Source: Setophaga petechia (taxonomy: Eukaryota; Chordata; Aves; Passeriformes; Parulidae). Taken from it: DNA of 64,000 nt. Below, one piece after another: positions 25,110-36,654 of the stretch; position 1 is the first letter of the stretch, and the number at the start of each line of letters is the position of its first letter. The position numbers and the translations under genes are program-made. The DNA is taken from positions 1,231,501 through 1,295,500 of the forward strand of contig JANCRA010000066.1 in assembly GCA_024362935.1 (NCBI GenBank), written 5' to 3'. The notes under the pieces were generated by a model. The model had not been told where the DNA came from. It was given only the letters and a program-made list of their open reading frames with translations, and did no database searches.

Positions 25110-28100
25110 ATGGCAGAATGTACAGGTTACAAGGAAACCTCAAATCGGCACCTGCGTTTCAAACTGCAGAGCCTCAGCCGCCGCCTTGATGAACTGGAGG
25201 AAGCAACTAAAAATCTGCAGAAAGCAGAGGATGAACTGCTTGACCTCCAGGACAAAGTTATCCAGGCAGAAGGCAGCAACTCCAGCATGCTGGCTGACAT
25301 TGAAGCCCTGAGGAAAAGAGTGCTGAAGATTGAAGGCAAGGATGAAGAAATTAGGAAAGCTGAAGAGCTTTGCAGATTAATGAAAGAAAAGCTCGAAGAG
25401 GAGGAGAGCCTCACTCGAGATCTGAAGTCAGAAATTGAGCTCCTTCAGAAGAGAATGGCAGAGCTGGAGAAGCTGGAGGAGGCTTTCAGCAGGAGCAAGA
25501 ATGACTGTACACAGCTGTGTCTTAGCCTCAATGAAGAAAAGAACTTGACCAAAAAGATATCTACAGAATTAGAAATACTTAGAGTGAAAGTGAAAGAACT
25601 GGAATCATCTGAGGACAGGCTGGATAAAAGTGAGCAGACCTTAACAGCTGAGCTAGAAAAGCTGAAATCCTTAGCCCTGAGCTTTGTCACGGAAAGAAAA
25701 CATTTTAACGAAAGAGAAAAGCAAAATGAAAAAATAATCCAGGAGCTAACACAGAAACTAGAACAAAACAATAAACTAAATAGGGCAGATCAAACTAGAA
25801 ATGCATCCAACTTGCTAGAAAGGTCATCCAACAACCTCCTGGACAGAAATGATATGAGAATTGAAGATGACTTGACTTCTGCACTGCCTTCTAAAGAGAC
25901 CAGGAGGAAGGGAAGTGTGGATTACCTGAAACATGTAGAAAATGAAACCAGGAATAAATCAGAAAACCAAAAGAATAAAAACCAGGAAGACAACAAAGTG
26001 AAAGATCTCACCCAAGAAATTGAGAAGCTTAAAATTCAGATCAAACATTTTGAATCTTTAGAAGAAGAACTTAAAAAAGTGAGAGCCAAAAATAATGATC
26101 TGCAAGACAGTTACTTGAGTGAGCAGAATAAGAACAAACTCTTAGCGGGTCAGCTCGAAGAAATAAAAATGCAAATAAAGAAACAGAAAGAGCTAGAGAA
26201 TGGAGAAGTTGAAAATGAAGATACAAGCTTTTCTAGCAGGGGAAAGCACGACAGACCTAAATACAGAGGTGTCATGGCAGATTTGGCAGCTGCTAAGCAC
26301 AAGCCAAGGGAGCTCTCACCACAGCAGCGCCGGGAGAGAGCACGGAACAGAGACTTCTGTCTCAGCAATGACAGCTACAGCCACAGTGCCAGGAGGGTGC
26401 CCAGTCCAAGCTTAATGAACAGAAAAGCAGGGAAAGCTTCTGCTGCATCTGTCCTTTCAGACACTGCTGTCACAGATACAAGGAGACTGGAAGAGAAATC
26501 TTTAGTTTCCACTCTTTCTTCTGGTCAGAAGGAAAGCTGCATCGTGCAGAGCGAGGGGAAGAGATCCAAAGAGCAGCCGTCTGTCCTCAGCCGGTATCCT
26601 CCTGCTGCACAGGAGCAGAAGTCTTGGAAAGCACCTTCCAAAGCTGTTGGTGACACAGGCCTGAGATCCAAGGTTGAGAAGCCATCTCAGGTGTTCCGTG
26701 GGAACTGCCAGAACGGGGCTGACACACGGGATGAAAAGCCAGGCAAAGGAGAATCAACGGGGTCTTTGTGTGAGAAGCTGAAGACAAGCCAGGCTGAAGT
26801 CAGTGAGTGCCTGGGGGATCCACAGCTCACCAGGGGTCACCACAGCTCTCCCAATGGCACAGCCTCAGCACACAGGTACCACGGGGCCTCCAGCGTGCCA
26901 GCCTCAGACTCTGCTGCCTCTAAAGTGGAAGCTGTGAGCACTTTTGCCTCATCACACAGACAGCCCTCAGAGGGGAGGGCTAAGAGGGCAGTGGTCTCCC
27001 AGGAAAGAGAAGCTGCAGACACATCACTTGAAAGTGGGAAGCTTTCCACGCTGACAAAGCGCTCCCATCACTCCAGGAGTCAGGAGGACATTCTGCAGCT
27101 TCTCACAGGTCTTGATAAAGAAGGCACCGAGCAGTCTTCAAGCTCAGCTACAGATCATGTAAATATGGGTTTAAAAACTGATTCCAAAACCATACAGAGT
27201 AATCAGGAAAAAATTAATTCAGATGAAGAATCAGGGAGAGGCAAAAAACCAACCACTCAGTCAGATTTTGAGACAAGAAAGAAAATCAGTTCCAAGCAGT
27301 TCTCCAATTCTAGGGGAGTTTTTAGAGCATCACTTTTTGAAAATGACAAAAAAGCTGTGAATGATGAAGACTCTGCCAAGTGCATAAAACCATTAGATGC
27401 CAGCACTGGAGAATTGAAGTCCAGAAGACCCTTCAGCCCTAGAGAAGCTCTGAGATCAAAAGCCATCATTAAACCTGCAATTGTTGAGAAGGATATGAAG
27501 GCAATCATGGGAGGAACTGTTTCAGAGGCAGAGTCAGAAAAACAGAAGTCTACTTTTAAAACGGTAACAAATAAAATGACAAGCAGCATCACAATCTTTC
27601 CTTCTGAGCCAACAGCTTCTAGGAGCACTGCAGATACAGCAGCAAAGGAAAGGCACGTTACCACCAGCAACATCAGAGTTGCTTCAAATGAGCCTTCACC
27701 ATCAGTAACAAACAGTGTCCCTTCACCCTTTGAGGTGTCAGTGAATAGAAGTGCTCTGAAGTCATCTGAGACAGACAGAAGTGGAGAGGCAGTGCTGAGA
27801 AGTAAAGCTGAAACAGTGGTCTCGAGAAGCAGCATTATGCTAAAGACTTCTGAACTCACAGAGAGGAGCAGTGCAGAGAATCAGCTCTCCTCCAGAGAAC
27901 CTTTGGAGACAATCAGCTGGAAGAGCCACGGCTCATCAGATGCAGGATCATCCGACACAAAGCACGTCACTGTCAGAAGTTCCTGGAGGACGAGACAAGG
28001 CCTGCATTCCCTGGAGGACTCTCAAACCAAAGTGGAGAAAAGTGCAACTTTCAGTGCCACAAACTTGTGTAGATCCTCAGTGGACCTTTTAGAAGGGGAA

Positions 28101-28292
28101 GGGAGTAGTGCAAAAACAGACTTCATGGAGCAGACTTCATCGAGGACAAGTGCCACAGCCAATTCTTGGGGTGCCCCTGAGCTGGGGTCCCGAAGGACCA
28201 AAAGTAACTTGAGTGCACCTGAGCTGCTGCCCCGCAGGAGCTGTGCCAGTGACCCTGCAGCAGCTGCTGCCTGGCAGCGCCCCACGGCCCCT
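25110..28292 (+). CDS. LUZP1: LUZP1 main coding exon (exon 2)
   Basis: This single exon encodes 1,061 uninterrupted residues and ends at a consensus donor, GCCCCT|gtgagt, after 28292. If the donor is not used, the frame continues 46 residues to a stop at 28431-28433. That tail is hydrophobic and Cys-rich, unlike the rest of the protein, so it is probably intronic or a minor isoform. No frameshift or internal stop is present. Codon use is uniform, and the recognisable LUZP1 islands run from the first to the last fifth of the exon. Confidence 0.95.
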
Positions 28293-31200
28293 GTGAGTAT
28301 CCTGTCCTCAGCACTCTTCCACTTGAGGAGGTTTTCCAAGTTGCCTGTTCCTTGTAGGCTGCACGATTTGAAATTTGACAGCTTATTTCCTAAGTGCTGC
28401 CTCTCCCCAGCTCCTGCTGTCTTCCTTCAGTGAATTCACAATTCACAGCGCCCACAACTTTCTCATGTGTGAATTACCAGATTTAGCATTCTTGAAATGA
28501 GATCCATCTGCTTGGGTCTTGGAATGCCATATGAATAACCACATAGTAGCATCAGAGAAGATGTAGTCACAGCATAAGTAGGACATGGCATGCTTTTCAG
28601 AGTGATTTTATGTAGCATTTTAAATTTAGAGTAGCAATGAAAAAATGATGGAAATGAGCAGGTTTGAGTGGGGTTGTGCCTGAGGCAGAGTTGTGGCTCT
28701 AATGGCAGCTGTAGAGATGGATGGAGCTCTTTTTGGTAAGAGCTCCACAGTTTCCTCACATGAACCCAGGCTCTGGTCTGGAAATGCTTCCTGAGCATCC
28801 CCTAATCAGGTGGATGGTGGATGATAGCACCAGGCTGCTCCCTCCTTGCTCTGTGTCAATATTGCTCCTGGCAAGGAGCAAGATCCACAAGGACAGCTGT
28901 GCTCTCCCTGTTCCTGTGACTGGTGCCAGTGAGGGCAGTCCTGGGAGCAGTGACAGAGCACACAGCTGCTCTGGTGGGATGTGCTCACCACTGGAGCTGA
29001 GGCTCGGGCAGATTTCAGGTGAGCTCACTGACACCATGTGCCCTTCTGGCCATTCAACCCCACCCTGGCTCGTGCTGAGTTCCTGCCTCTGCTGTTCATT
29101 CAGCACTTTGAGCAGCTCTGCTGGTGCCAGCCTGCAGGAGGACACGAGCTGGGCAGTCTGACAGGGCTGGTGGCAGAGGGGATGGGCTCATAACTGAGTG
29201 ACTTTGGCATTGACAGAGATGAACTGGTGGAGGTAGGTAAGGAGTTTTACATTCTCAAATCTCCTGCAAGGAGTTTTACATTTTCAAATCTCTTCCACTT
29301 CTCTGGCTATGAGAAGCACAGAAGAATTTGCACTTAGCTTTGCAGAGAGTCTTTTGCCTGGTGTTAGAAAGTACAGGGTGGCCTTCCAGCTCTGTTTGGA
29401 AACTGAGAACACATTGTCTCCCTGGCCAGGGTGGGTCACAGGGAATCTGTTCTGTTTATTCATGAATCCAAGCAGACCTGGTATAATTGAAGTTGTTGTT
29501 CTGCAGAACAGCAATTTGTGTGCTTGGGAAATGAGAGATCCATTCCTTGGGTGTCCTTTACCCCAGGAGTTTCAATTCACTGAGTTCATTTACAGCTGAG
29601 TTCCTGTGGGTTGGTTGCAGAGCCCTGAGCAATGGGCACTCAAGGATTTCTTTTCAGTTCTCCTCCTGGCAGCTCACCCAGGGCAGAGTGTAGCTCTGCA
29701 GGTGCTCTCCAGGTTGCTGTCAGATAAATTTGCCAGCTGTGCAGTGTAACTTCCCAGCAGCTGAGGTGTGCCTGACAGAGCAACCTGATCTCTGCCTGCT
29801 CAAGCCAGGTATATCCAGGGTTAGCTGGATTCCAGCCTTCCTGTGTCAGGAGAGCAACCACATGGTTGGTTCAGACAGAACTGAGCTTGAGATCTCTCTC
29901 TGTGCCAGACTTTGCAATAAAATCACCCTTGGCACCACATAGTCACAAACCTCTTGGTCATAGACTGTGTAGTGTTAGTTTGTAAATTATGAGTATGAGT
30001 TAACCTGAAAGACTGCAGATATACTCAATTGTACTAGATATAGCAAATTGTATGCAACTTAAATTGTTACATGTGCCCTTGGAAAAAAGCCCTTTGAGGG
30101 TATCTTCAGGTTTGTAATATGCCTCCTGTCACAGCAGCTTGGATTTGTGTTTCATTTAAAGATGTGGCTTTTTCTCTGGCAGAAGGCTGGGACTGAGCTG
30201 TCCTGTGAGGTATCACTGTCACCTCTGTCCAGCTCCACTATCCACAGTCTGACATTGCCTTGAGAATCTTATGTGGGAAACATGAGATCTGTGCTGTTTT
30301 TGCCAAAATCTTCCTCTCTTCCATTGCAACCTTCCCTTTGTGTGTTGCTGATTTGGGCAAATGTCTCTAATGCAGCTCCAGGAGGTGTTGACTCTTTGGA
30401 ACTCTGCTTTGGGAGCCCCAGGGAGCAGGGTCTGAGTGGGTGCTGCAGCCTGGGGACCAGCTCCCTGTGCTGCTGGCAGCAGCTCCTCCTGCTCCCTGAG
30501 GACCTGAGGCAGTGCAGGACCTGGAGCAGTGCCTGGGTTGGGGTTCATGTTCCACAGAGTGGGGTCTGTATTCCCCTGGTGTGATGTTTGATGAGAATCA
30601 GTGCAAATGTGCTGGAGGCAGGGAGCAGATGAGCAGCAGCAATGTCAGATGAATGCATGGTTTTCTTATGACATTAATCACTGGAGCTGGGCTGTCTGCT
30701 GCATAAATTGGCAAAATTCTAAAGGTAGCCTTGTCTTCAAGGGAAGATCACTTCTCTGATGGTAGAAATGCCTCTGCTGGAAAAGTCTCCCAGGCAATGT
30801 CCAGGGATGTTTTTGTGCTTTCTCTCCCCTGCTTTGGGGACCAATGTGCAGGGATCTGTAGTGGGGTGACCCTGGCTGGATGCCAGGCTCTCACCAAAGC
30901 CCCTCTCTGTCACTCCCCTCCATAACTGGACAGGAGACAGAAAACAGAATGAATCTTTCCATGGACCTCAGTAATTTTTTGTAAGGGATCTGTCCTGTTT
31001 TGTCATTGTGCACCCATACCTTGGGTTAAAATTACTGGATGGTTCTTGAGAAAAGGTCTTTATGAAATAGCTCATAAATGAGGCCATGGTGGTTTAAGTC
31101 CCTCCTTGCTAAAAGGACTCAAACCCACACCTTACACTGCAAACCTGGCCCTAGGACCCCAGTGCTGTTGCAGATCCTTCATAGATCCTGGATCCCAACC

Positions 31201-32295
31201 CTTTTTATTTTCCTTTGCACAGGATGAAAGCAAGGATTTTGTGTCCAGCTCCAGAAGGAAGCAGTATGGCTCCTCTGAGCTCCTCCTGCAGGCTGACACT
31301 CTGGGCAGGAGGACAGCCACCAAGGTGGAGCTGCAGGACCCTGAATCCAGCTCCCCTGCAGCAGCAGGGCTCCAAGGAGAGGAGCAGGTATGTGAGGGAA
31401 GGTAGTTACAGGGCAAGAAACCAATACCTGAACTGACCTCCCATAACCTAACTTAGAGTTGCCCAAAAAGTCTCCACTCTTGTGGGAGAAGTCAAGTCTG
31501 AAGTTAGCACCTGCTGTCACTGTGGGGCAGAGAGGTCCCCACAGCTCCAGGAGCTGCTCAGGTCAGCAGCAGCTTTGTCCTGAGCAAGGTGGTTGCCCCT
31601 GGTCTCACACAGGGCTCTGACAGCCCTTCCTTCCTTCCCACCCCACCCCAGCTGCTGGGCTGGCCCCTACAGGGCACCCCTGGCACCCCCAGTGCTGCCT
31701 GGCCCCATTGCAGCAGGACAAGGAGAATGCTGCAGACAGAAAAGATCCTTGATCTGTTTGAGAGGTGCTGTGGGAAGAGGTGGAGTGGCTGCTGTATTTT
31801 GTGTTATAAACTTGTGTCAGCAAGCTTTATGGCTAAGAATATTTTCAAATAACCAAGTGGCACTGAATCTAGTCATCCTGTGGTACATGAATCAATCAGG
31901 GATGGAAAAAAACATTTGGAGAGACAAAGGCAGAGTCCCTGCCTCAGCTGGCAGCTTTACTACTGGAGTGTTTGCTGCTGTGCCACCTAAAGGGCTGCTG
32001 TGGTCCTGGTGGGGTTTGGGATGGCTGCCAAGGGCATTGGCCATGTTGTGTGCAGAGCAGCAGTGCCCAGGGCAGCTGTGGCAGTGTGTGACCTGGCTCT
32101 GGCAGTGTGTGACCTGGCTCTGGCAGTGTGTGACCTGGCTCTGGCAGTGTGTGACCTGCTCTGGCAGTGTGTGACCTGGCTCTGGCAGTGTGTGACCTGC
32201 TCTGTCTGTCTGTCCCAGGGCAGCAGTGGCAGTGTGTGACCTGGCTCTGTCTGTTCCAGGGCACTGCCCGGGCTGGCCGCACGTCCCGGAGATGA
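25110..32295 (+). CDS. LUZP1: LUZP1, leucine zipper protein 1 (exons 2-4, spliced)
   Basis: The proposed coding sequence joins 25110-28292, 31223-31387 and 32260-32295, all in phase 0, giving about 1,127 residues. Human LUZP1 is about 1,076. The protein binds and stabilises actin filaments, localises to the centrosome and ciliary base, and restrains ciliogenesis. The N terminus (residues 1 to about 370) is an almost continuous charged coiled coil with heptad leucines, beginning MAECTGYKE and containing SLSRRLDELEEATKNLQ, essentially as in mammals. The remainder is Ser/Thr/Lys-rich and disordered, with conserved islands QPSVLSRYPPAAQ (about residue 490), RPFSPREALRS (about 772) and TVVSRSSIMLK (about 903). 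The start is fixed by family alignment and an upstream in-frame stop. The last two exons are inferred from splice sites and phase. From memory, the mammalian C terminus differs in sequence, so isoforms are likely. Confidence 0.85.
28293..31222 (+). other. LUZP1: LUZP1 intron 2
   Basis: The intron is bounded by gtgagt and a tttttattttcctttgcacag acceptor. It holds no gene. A 29-bp unit is duplicated head to tail at 29239-29296. Otherwise the sequence looks unique. Confidence 0.65.
31223..31387 (+). CDS. LUZP1: LUZP1 small coding exon 3 (55 codons)
   Basis: A pyrimidine-rich acceptor precedes GATGAAAGC and a consensus donor GAGCAG|gtatgt follows. The exon is 165 nt, phase 0 at both ends, and continues the frame of the large exon. 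The product begins DESKDFVSSSRRKQYGSSE and ends in GLQGEEQ. It is Ser/Lys/Glu-rich like the preceding disordered region, which supports it as a genuine LUZP1 exon. Confidence 0.72.
31513..31779 (+). repeat. 267-bp direct repeat, copy 1
   Basis: This block recurs at 33301-33567, exactly 1,788 bp away. I see only two differences, both transitions, and no indels. Copy 1 is in proposed intron 3 and copy 2 in the 3'UTR. No transposon signature is seen at the edges. Confidence 0.95.
32085..32243 (+). repeat. 21-bp minisatellite abutting a splice acceptor
   Basis: The unit ggcagtgtgtgacctggctct is repeated about seven times. Some units are two bases shorter, and one is interrupted by ctgtctgtctgtcccagggcagcagt. 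The final unit supplies much of the pyrimidine tract of the acceptor at 32259. Confidence 0.92.
32260..32295 (+). CDS. LUZP1: LUZP1 terminal coding segment (proposed)
   Basis: After the acceptor ctctgtctgttccag, the phase-0 frame reads GTARAGRTSRR and then TGA at 32293-32295. These 36 bases contain five CpGs in a CpG-poor neighbourhood, which suggests selection on codons. The short Arg-rich tail is a plausible C terminus. The alternative frames here stay open longer (to about 32412) but would need a different splice phase. Confidence is moderate because I cannot align it to a known isoform. Confidence 0.55.
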   Translation, partial: GTARAGRTSRR

Positions 32296-33300
32296 GCTGG
32301 GCTCCCTCTTCAGTGACCATGGGGCAAGAGGCAGGACAGCACCAGGCTCACAGGCATCACCACCTGCTTGTGACCTCTCCAGAGGCTTCCACCAGCCTGG
32401 AACCAGTTTTGTAACGTGATTTGAAAGGTACAAGAGCTTTACCAGTGAATTCTTTCTCGTCATTGCTGAAGAGGCAGCTGCAGAGACTTTGCTCAGGGGA
32501 CTCCCACTTCTCATCTCTGTACCTGCAATGTTAATCTTCCCTGTAGGATGGTAGGTCTGTCTCCATGTGGAAAGTCTGACTACCTAGCCTCTCTGAACAA
32601 TGGTACTCCTTGCACAAGAGAGAACTTTTTGTTCACTTGCATTCACACAAGATCCCAGCAGTGTCCCTGTGATTGCATCCACCAGCCCATGAAGCTCTCC
32701 ACCACCCTTGAAGGCTTTCAGCTCATGTGGAGTTTGCATTCCCCTAACACACCCCTGCTGGCTGGGGCAGTGGTCACCTCAGCACCTGTGTTTCCAGCAC
32801 CCTTAGGCAAGAGGAGACTGTTCCCCACTGGTTACTTTACAAATTGAGAGGGAAGGAGCAGAAAATGTTGTTTAGAAGGAGTTGGTTCCCTATCACTGTC
32901 AGTCTCTGCAACAAGCTTTGCTTGGTTTACTCATCACCAGTTGAGGTCTGCACCAAGGAGTCATCCCGTGAGCCAGAGCAGCACAGCAGTGACACCTCCT
33001 CCTCCTCCTCCTGGGACCAGGGTGCCATTCTGGAGCTTTGTGTGTTACCCTCTGCAGGCAACAACTCTGTGGCTTGTGCAAGGCAGTTGAGCCCTATGAG
33101 AAAAAGAAACAAGTGCTTTTCCTCACAGACAAGCAGAATGTCCTTGCTCCTTCCCACCACAGGCTGGAGACAGCTGGGTTGGACCCTGAGCTGATCTGTG
33201 GCAGCTCTGGTCTGTGCCTCAGCCCCTGCCTGCCCTGCCTGGGACCCAGGTGTGGTCAGAGACTGCTCACACCCAGAGCTGGGTCCCCACCAGTGCCCCT

Positions 33301-33567
33301 GCTGTCACTGTGGGGCAGAGAGGCCCCCACAGCTCCAGGAGCTGCTCAGGTCAGCAGCAGCTTTGTCCTGAGCAAGGTGGTTGCCCCTGGTCTCACACAG
33401 GGCTCTGACAGCCCTTCCTTCCTTCCCACCCCACCCCAGCTGCTGGGCTGGCCCCTACAGGGCACCCCTGGCACCCCCAGTGCTGCCTGGCCCCATTGCA
33501 GCAGGACAAGGAGAATGCTGCAGACAGAAAAGGTCCTTGATCTGTTTGAGAGGTGCTGTGGGAAGAG
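33301..33567 (+). repeat. 267-bp direct repeat, copy 2
   Basis: This is the second copy of the block at 31513-31779, differing by two transitions (t/c near its start and a/g near its end). It would be present in the mature LUZP1 mRNA if the 3'UTR assignment is right. Confidence 0.95.
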
Positions 33568-34323
33568 CTGCACCCCAATGGCTTCCCTGGGTGAGCTGCA
33601 CCCCACCCCTGTGCCCATCTCCCACCCCTGCAGGGCCTGCACTGCACCTCCCTGTGCTGCAGCTCCTCCCTGGCCTGGGAAATGCACACCTCGATTCTGA
33701 GAAGAAAATTAATTAAAAAAAAAGGAAAAAACAGTAGAGCTGGTTGCAAAATATCTATGAAAACATTTATATAAAAGGGATGTGTTTTAGTGACATGATT
33801 ATTTTTTTTATAAAGATTGTTTGGAGGAAGGGAAAAATTATTTTTGAAAAAAAGATGTTTCTTTTTGGAATTTTAAAGATGTTTTCCCAAGTGTATATTT
33901 TTAACCCCTCATTTTATTCTTTTACATATCATGACATGTGTCAACTTGCATAACAAGACAAAAAGATGCTTTTAAATTAGTGCTGAGTGGCAGCTCTAAT
34001 AATCTTTAAATTATATTAAAATAAATTGTATAAACTGCTCTCTCTTACCATTGACATGGTAGTGCTAGTAGAAGGAGATAATGGGAAAAAAAAATTTAAA
34101 CTCAAACTCCAAACTAAAAGTGAAAGAAAGTGAAATTCTGAAGCTAAATTCAGACTTCTTACTGCCTCCCCTGCCCCGTTTATCAGGAAGGATTGGAAAT
34201 CCTGTGGATTGTGCAATCTGAAACCAGGGGCTGTAACAGTGCAGTGGCTGTGTCCTCCCTGAGCCCCCTGCTCTGCTCAGCACTCACTGTGCCAGGCTCA
34301 CCCAGGGCCAGCTGGGTTGCTGA

Positions 34324-34342
34324 GCAGCAGCAGCAGCAGCAG
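34324..34342 (+). repeat. (CAG)n short run
   Basis: About six uninterrupted GCA/CAG triplets lie in the proposed 3'UTR. Confidence 0.85.
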
Positions 34343-34420
34343 CTTCCCTCACTCTGAGTGCCCTGCTCCGTGCCCAGCAGTGCCCACCAAGGCTGCTGCC
34401 TCTGCCTGTGCCCCTCCAGA

Positions 34421-34462
34421 CCAAACCAAACCAAACCAAACCAAACCAAACCAAACCAAACC
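34421..34462 (+). repeat. (CCAAA)n pentanucleotide repeat
   Basis: About 8.4 perfect copies of CCAAA form a microsatellite likely to be length-polymorphic. Confidence 0.97.
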
Positions 34463-34639
34463 TGCTCCCTCAGCTGCCCAGATGCCTCACCCTGTACCTG
34501 CTGTGTGCCCTGGGAGCAGCTGGGAGGCATCTTGGTGTGTCCCTGCCCCTTCAGGTGCCACAGGGACTCCCTGTGCTGGGAGCAGCTCTCCTGCTGTCAC
34601 CTGGAGCAGCCACGGGGCTGTGGGAGAGCCACTGCTGGG

Positions 34640-34905
34640 CACTGCAGAGCCCTGTGGGGCTCCCCTGCCCTGGGCACTGCTGGGCACTGCTGCTGTGCCC
34701 CCAGAGCCCTGTGGGGCTCCCCCTGCCCTGGGCACTGCTGGGCACTGCTGCTGTGCCCCCAGAGCCCTGCAGGGTGTGGAGCTCCCCCTGCCCTGGGTCA
34801 CTGCTGTGCCCCCAGAGCTGTGTGGGGCTCCCCTGCCCTGGGCACAGCTGCTGTGCCCCCAGAGCCCTGCAGGGTCTGGGGCTCCCCTGCCCTGGGCACT
34901 GCTGG
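34640..34905 (+). repeat. GC-rich tandem array, ~58-bp unit
   Basis: About five imperfect copies carry the phrases ctgccctgggcactgctg and gctgtgcccccagagccctg. Some have an internal duplication of gggcactgct. The array opens long frames on both strands, but these have no family resemblance. Confidence 0.88.
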
Positions 34906-36500
34906 CCAGGACTGCAGCCTGGACAGACTGCTGGACAGCACGGACAGACTGAGGAGGACAAGGATCACTCTGGGCACACAGTCCCAGCCCCATCCTGCTG
35001 CAGGACACAGCTCCACACACCACAGGACGTCCCTGCACATCCAGCAGCTTCCTCCTCCTCCTCCTCCTCACCATCCTCAGTGTGGATGTGGCTCAGCATG
35101 GTGCTCCCAAAGAGCCTCCCAAGGGAAGTGGTTTCAGCTGTGGTGAGGAAATCTCTGCATCCCTGTGAGTCAACACGTGGGGTGAAATCAGCTTCCCTGA
35201 GCCTCCCCACGGACACTGGCTCACCCAGCAGCTTTTCAAGCCCACTGCTCACCCCAGGACACAGCCCCGTGTCTGAAGTGCAAGGGAAGAACCAGCAGCA
35301 GCAGTGGCTGTTGGGTTTTCTCCTTCTGTCAGCCAGGACCAGGCTTTGCCCAAGCAATGGGAGAGCTTTACTTGCTGCTCAGCTGGGTTAGCCCAGCTAC
35401 TGCCCCAGCAACACAGCACTGCTGGCACTGTCTTCAGGTGCTCCTCACAGATGATGTCTCTCCTTTCTCCAGCTGCCTCAGTTATTTGTTCAATATTTTA
35501 CAGCAGATACCTTGAACTCCTGCTCTAGACTCAGTTTCACTGCTTGTAAATACTGGACACAGATGTCACTTGGTAACTGCACACTGGTTGTTTTTACCAC
35601 AGCTGAGATTAAATCTGAGAATGAAAACCCTACCTAGTATGGAAAGGGGCCATGCCCTCTAGTCAATGAGTGCAATAGGAGCTGATTGTATTATTAATCT
35701 TATAGCAATGACTTCAGGAAACACAATGTGTTTACTCGAATTGCACACTTTTTTGAACAGCTGTAAAATAGAGTATATGTGTAAATATTGCCATCACTGA
35801 AGAAGTATTTGTAATTTTAGCATATAAATATAACCTGCTTTCCAGTAGGCTTGATGATGCACAAGGCCATGCATCGAGCCCTCGGGTAATTCCAAAGTTG
35901 TAAATGTATTTGCTGTACAGAGGAAGTGTGTCAGTGCTTGCTGCTCCCAAGGAACCTCAGCTGCTGGTCCCTTTGGAGAGCCAGTGCTGTCCCCAGAAGG
36001 GCTGGCCCCAGTCTGAGGGCCCAGCAGCTCACTGCTTCATGAACGGCTTCCTTCATGTCTGAACGCCTCTGCAGAGCTGCCTGCCCAGCTCCTGCAGGGT
36101 CTGGGGTCAGCCTGGCCCCTGGAGCTGAGCAGGGCAGCCTCTGGCCAGGCCCCAGCAAGGGAAAAGGGCAGGAAGCACAGGGCAGAGCCAGTGCCTTGCT
36201 GCTTAGAGACACTCCACACAAGCATTTCCCAGCTGCAGGTTGAAGCAATAGTCACACTGGTGTCATCTCCAGCGTAGCAGACCTCACCTCTGCCACCCTT
36301 GCACACGGCTGAAACAATCAGGGCACTGCTCCAGGCCAGCCCAGGCTGAGCTGTGACCAGAACACGAAGCCATTGTCAGCAGCTGCCCCCATGCTCAGAG
36401 CCCAGGGCCCAAAGGATCCCCCTGGGCTGCCCCACGGGCAGTGCCGGCTCCTGCTTTGGGGAAGCAGCACTCCAGGCTGCATGGAATGTATTTTTAAGAG

Positions 36501-36506
36501 AATAAA
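36501..36506 (+). terminator. LUZP1: AATAAA poly(A) signal (proximal)
   Basis: A canonical hexamer in AT-rich sequence, followed by a T-rich and then GTG-containing stretch. It could give a shorter LUZP1 mRNA. Confidence 0.45.
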
Positions 36507-36648
36507 TCTATTTTTTTGTATTTGTGAACATATATTTGGGTGGGGCAGCTTAGTTAGAAGACAAATAATGCAAGCAATCTTTTCATAATCACAGGTTCAT
36601 CCGAGTTAAGCAGATTTTCCAGGGTTGCAGTATTGCCTTTTCCCCTAA

Positions 36649-36654
36649 AATAAA
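36649..36654 (+). terminator. LUZP1: AATAAA poly(A) signal (middle)
   Basis: A canonical hexamer followed by ctttgtgtcc, a weak downstream GU element. Alternative use is possible. Confidence 0.45.

Larger units (their letters stand above)
31388..32259 (+). other. LUZP1: LUZP1 intron 3
   Basis: This short intron carries the first copy of a 267-bp direct repeat (31513-31779). Towards its end a 21-bp minisatellite (32085-32243) runs almost into the splice acceptor. No coding potential was accepted. Confidence 0.6.

Noticed and set aside
25127..26368. Ser/Phe-rich minus-strand frames opposite the LUZP1 coiled coil
   Set aside because: They are the reverse complement of Glu/Lys/Leu-rich coiled-coil codons and are a well-known shadow effect.
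32844..33194. 116-codon plus-strand frame considered as the LUZP1 last coding exon
   Set aside because: It has a Ser-rich segment, but no good acceptor in phase 0 precedes it, and the CpG-retaining short exon at 32260 fits splice and phase better. It is kept as a possibility only.
31593..33716. Similar 110-220-codon frames in two places sharing a Pro-rich segment
   Set aside because: The shared peptide simply reflects the 267-bp direct repeat at 31513 and 33301. Upstream and downstream parts differ and show no coding signature.
34408..35391. 327-codon plus-strand frame
   Set aside because: It is created by the (CCAAA)n run and the GC-rich tandem array inside the proposed LUZP1 3'UTR. Overlapping long frames on both strands show that it is compositional.
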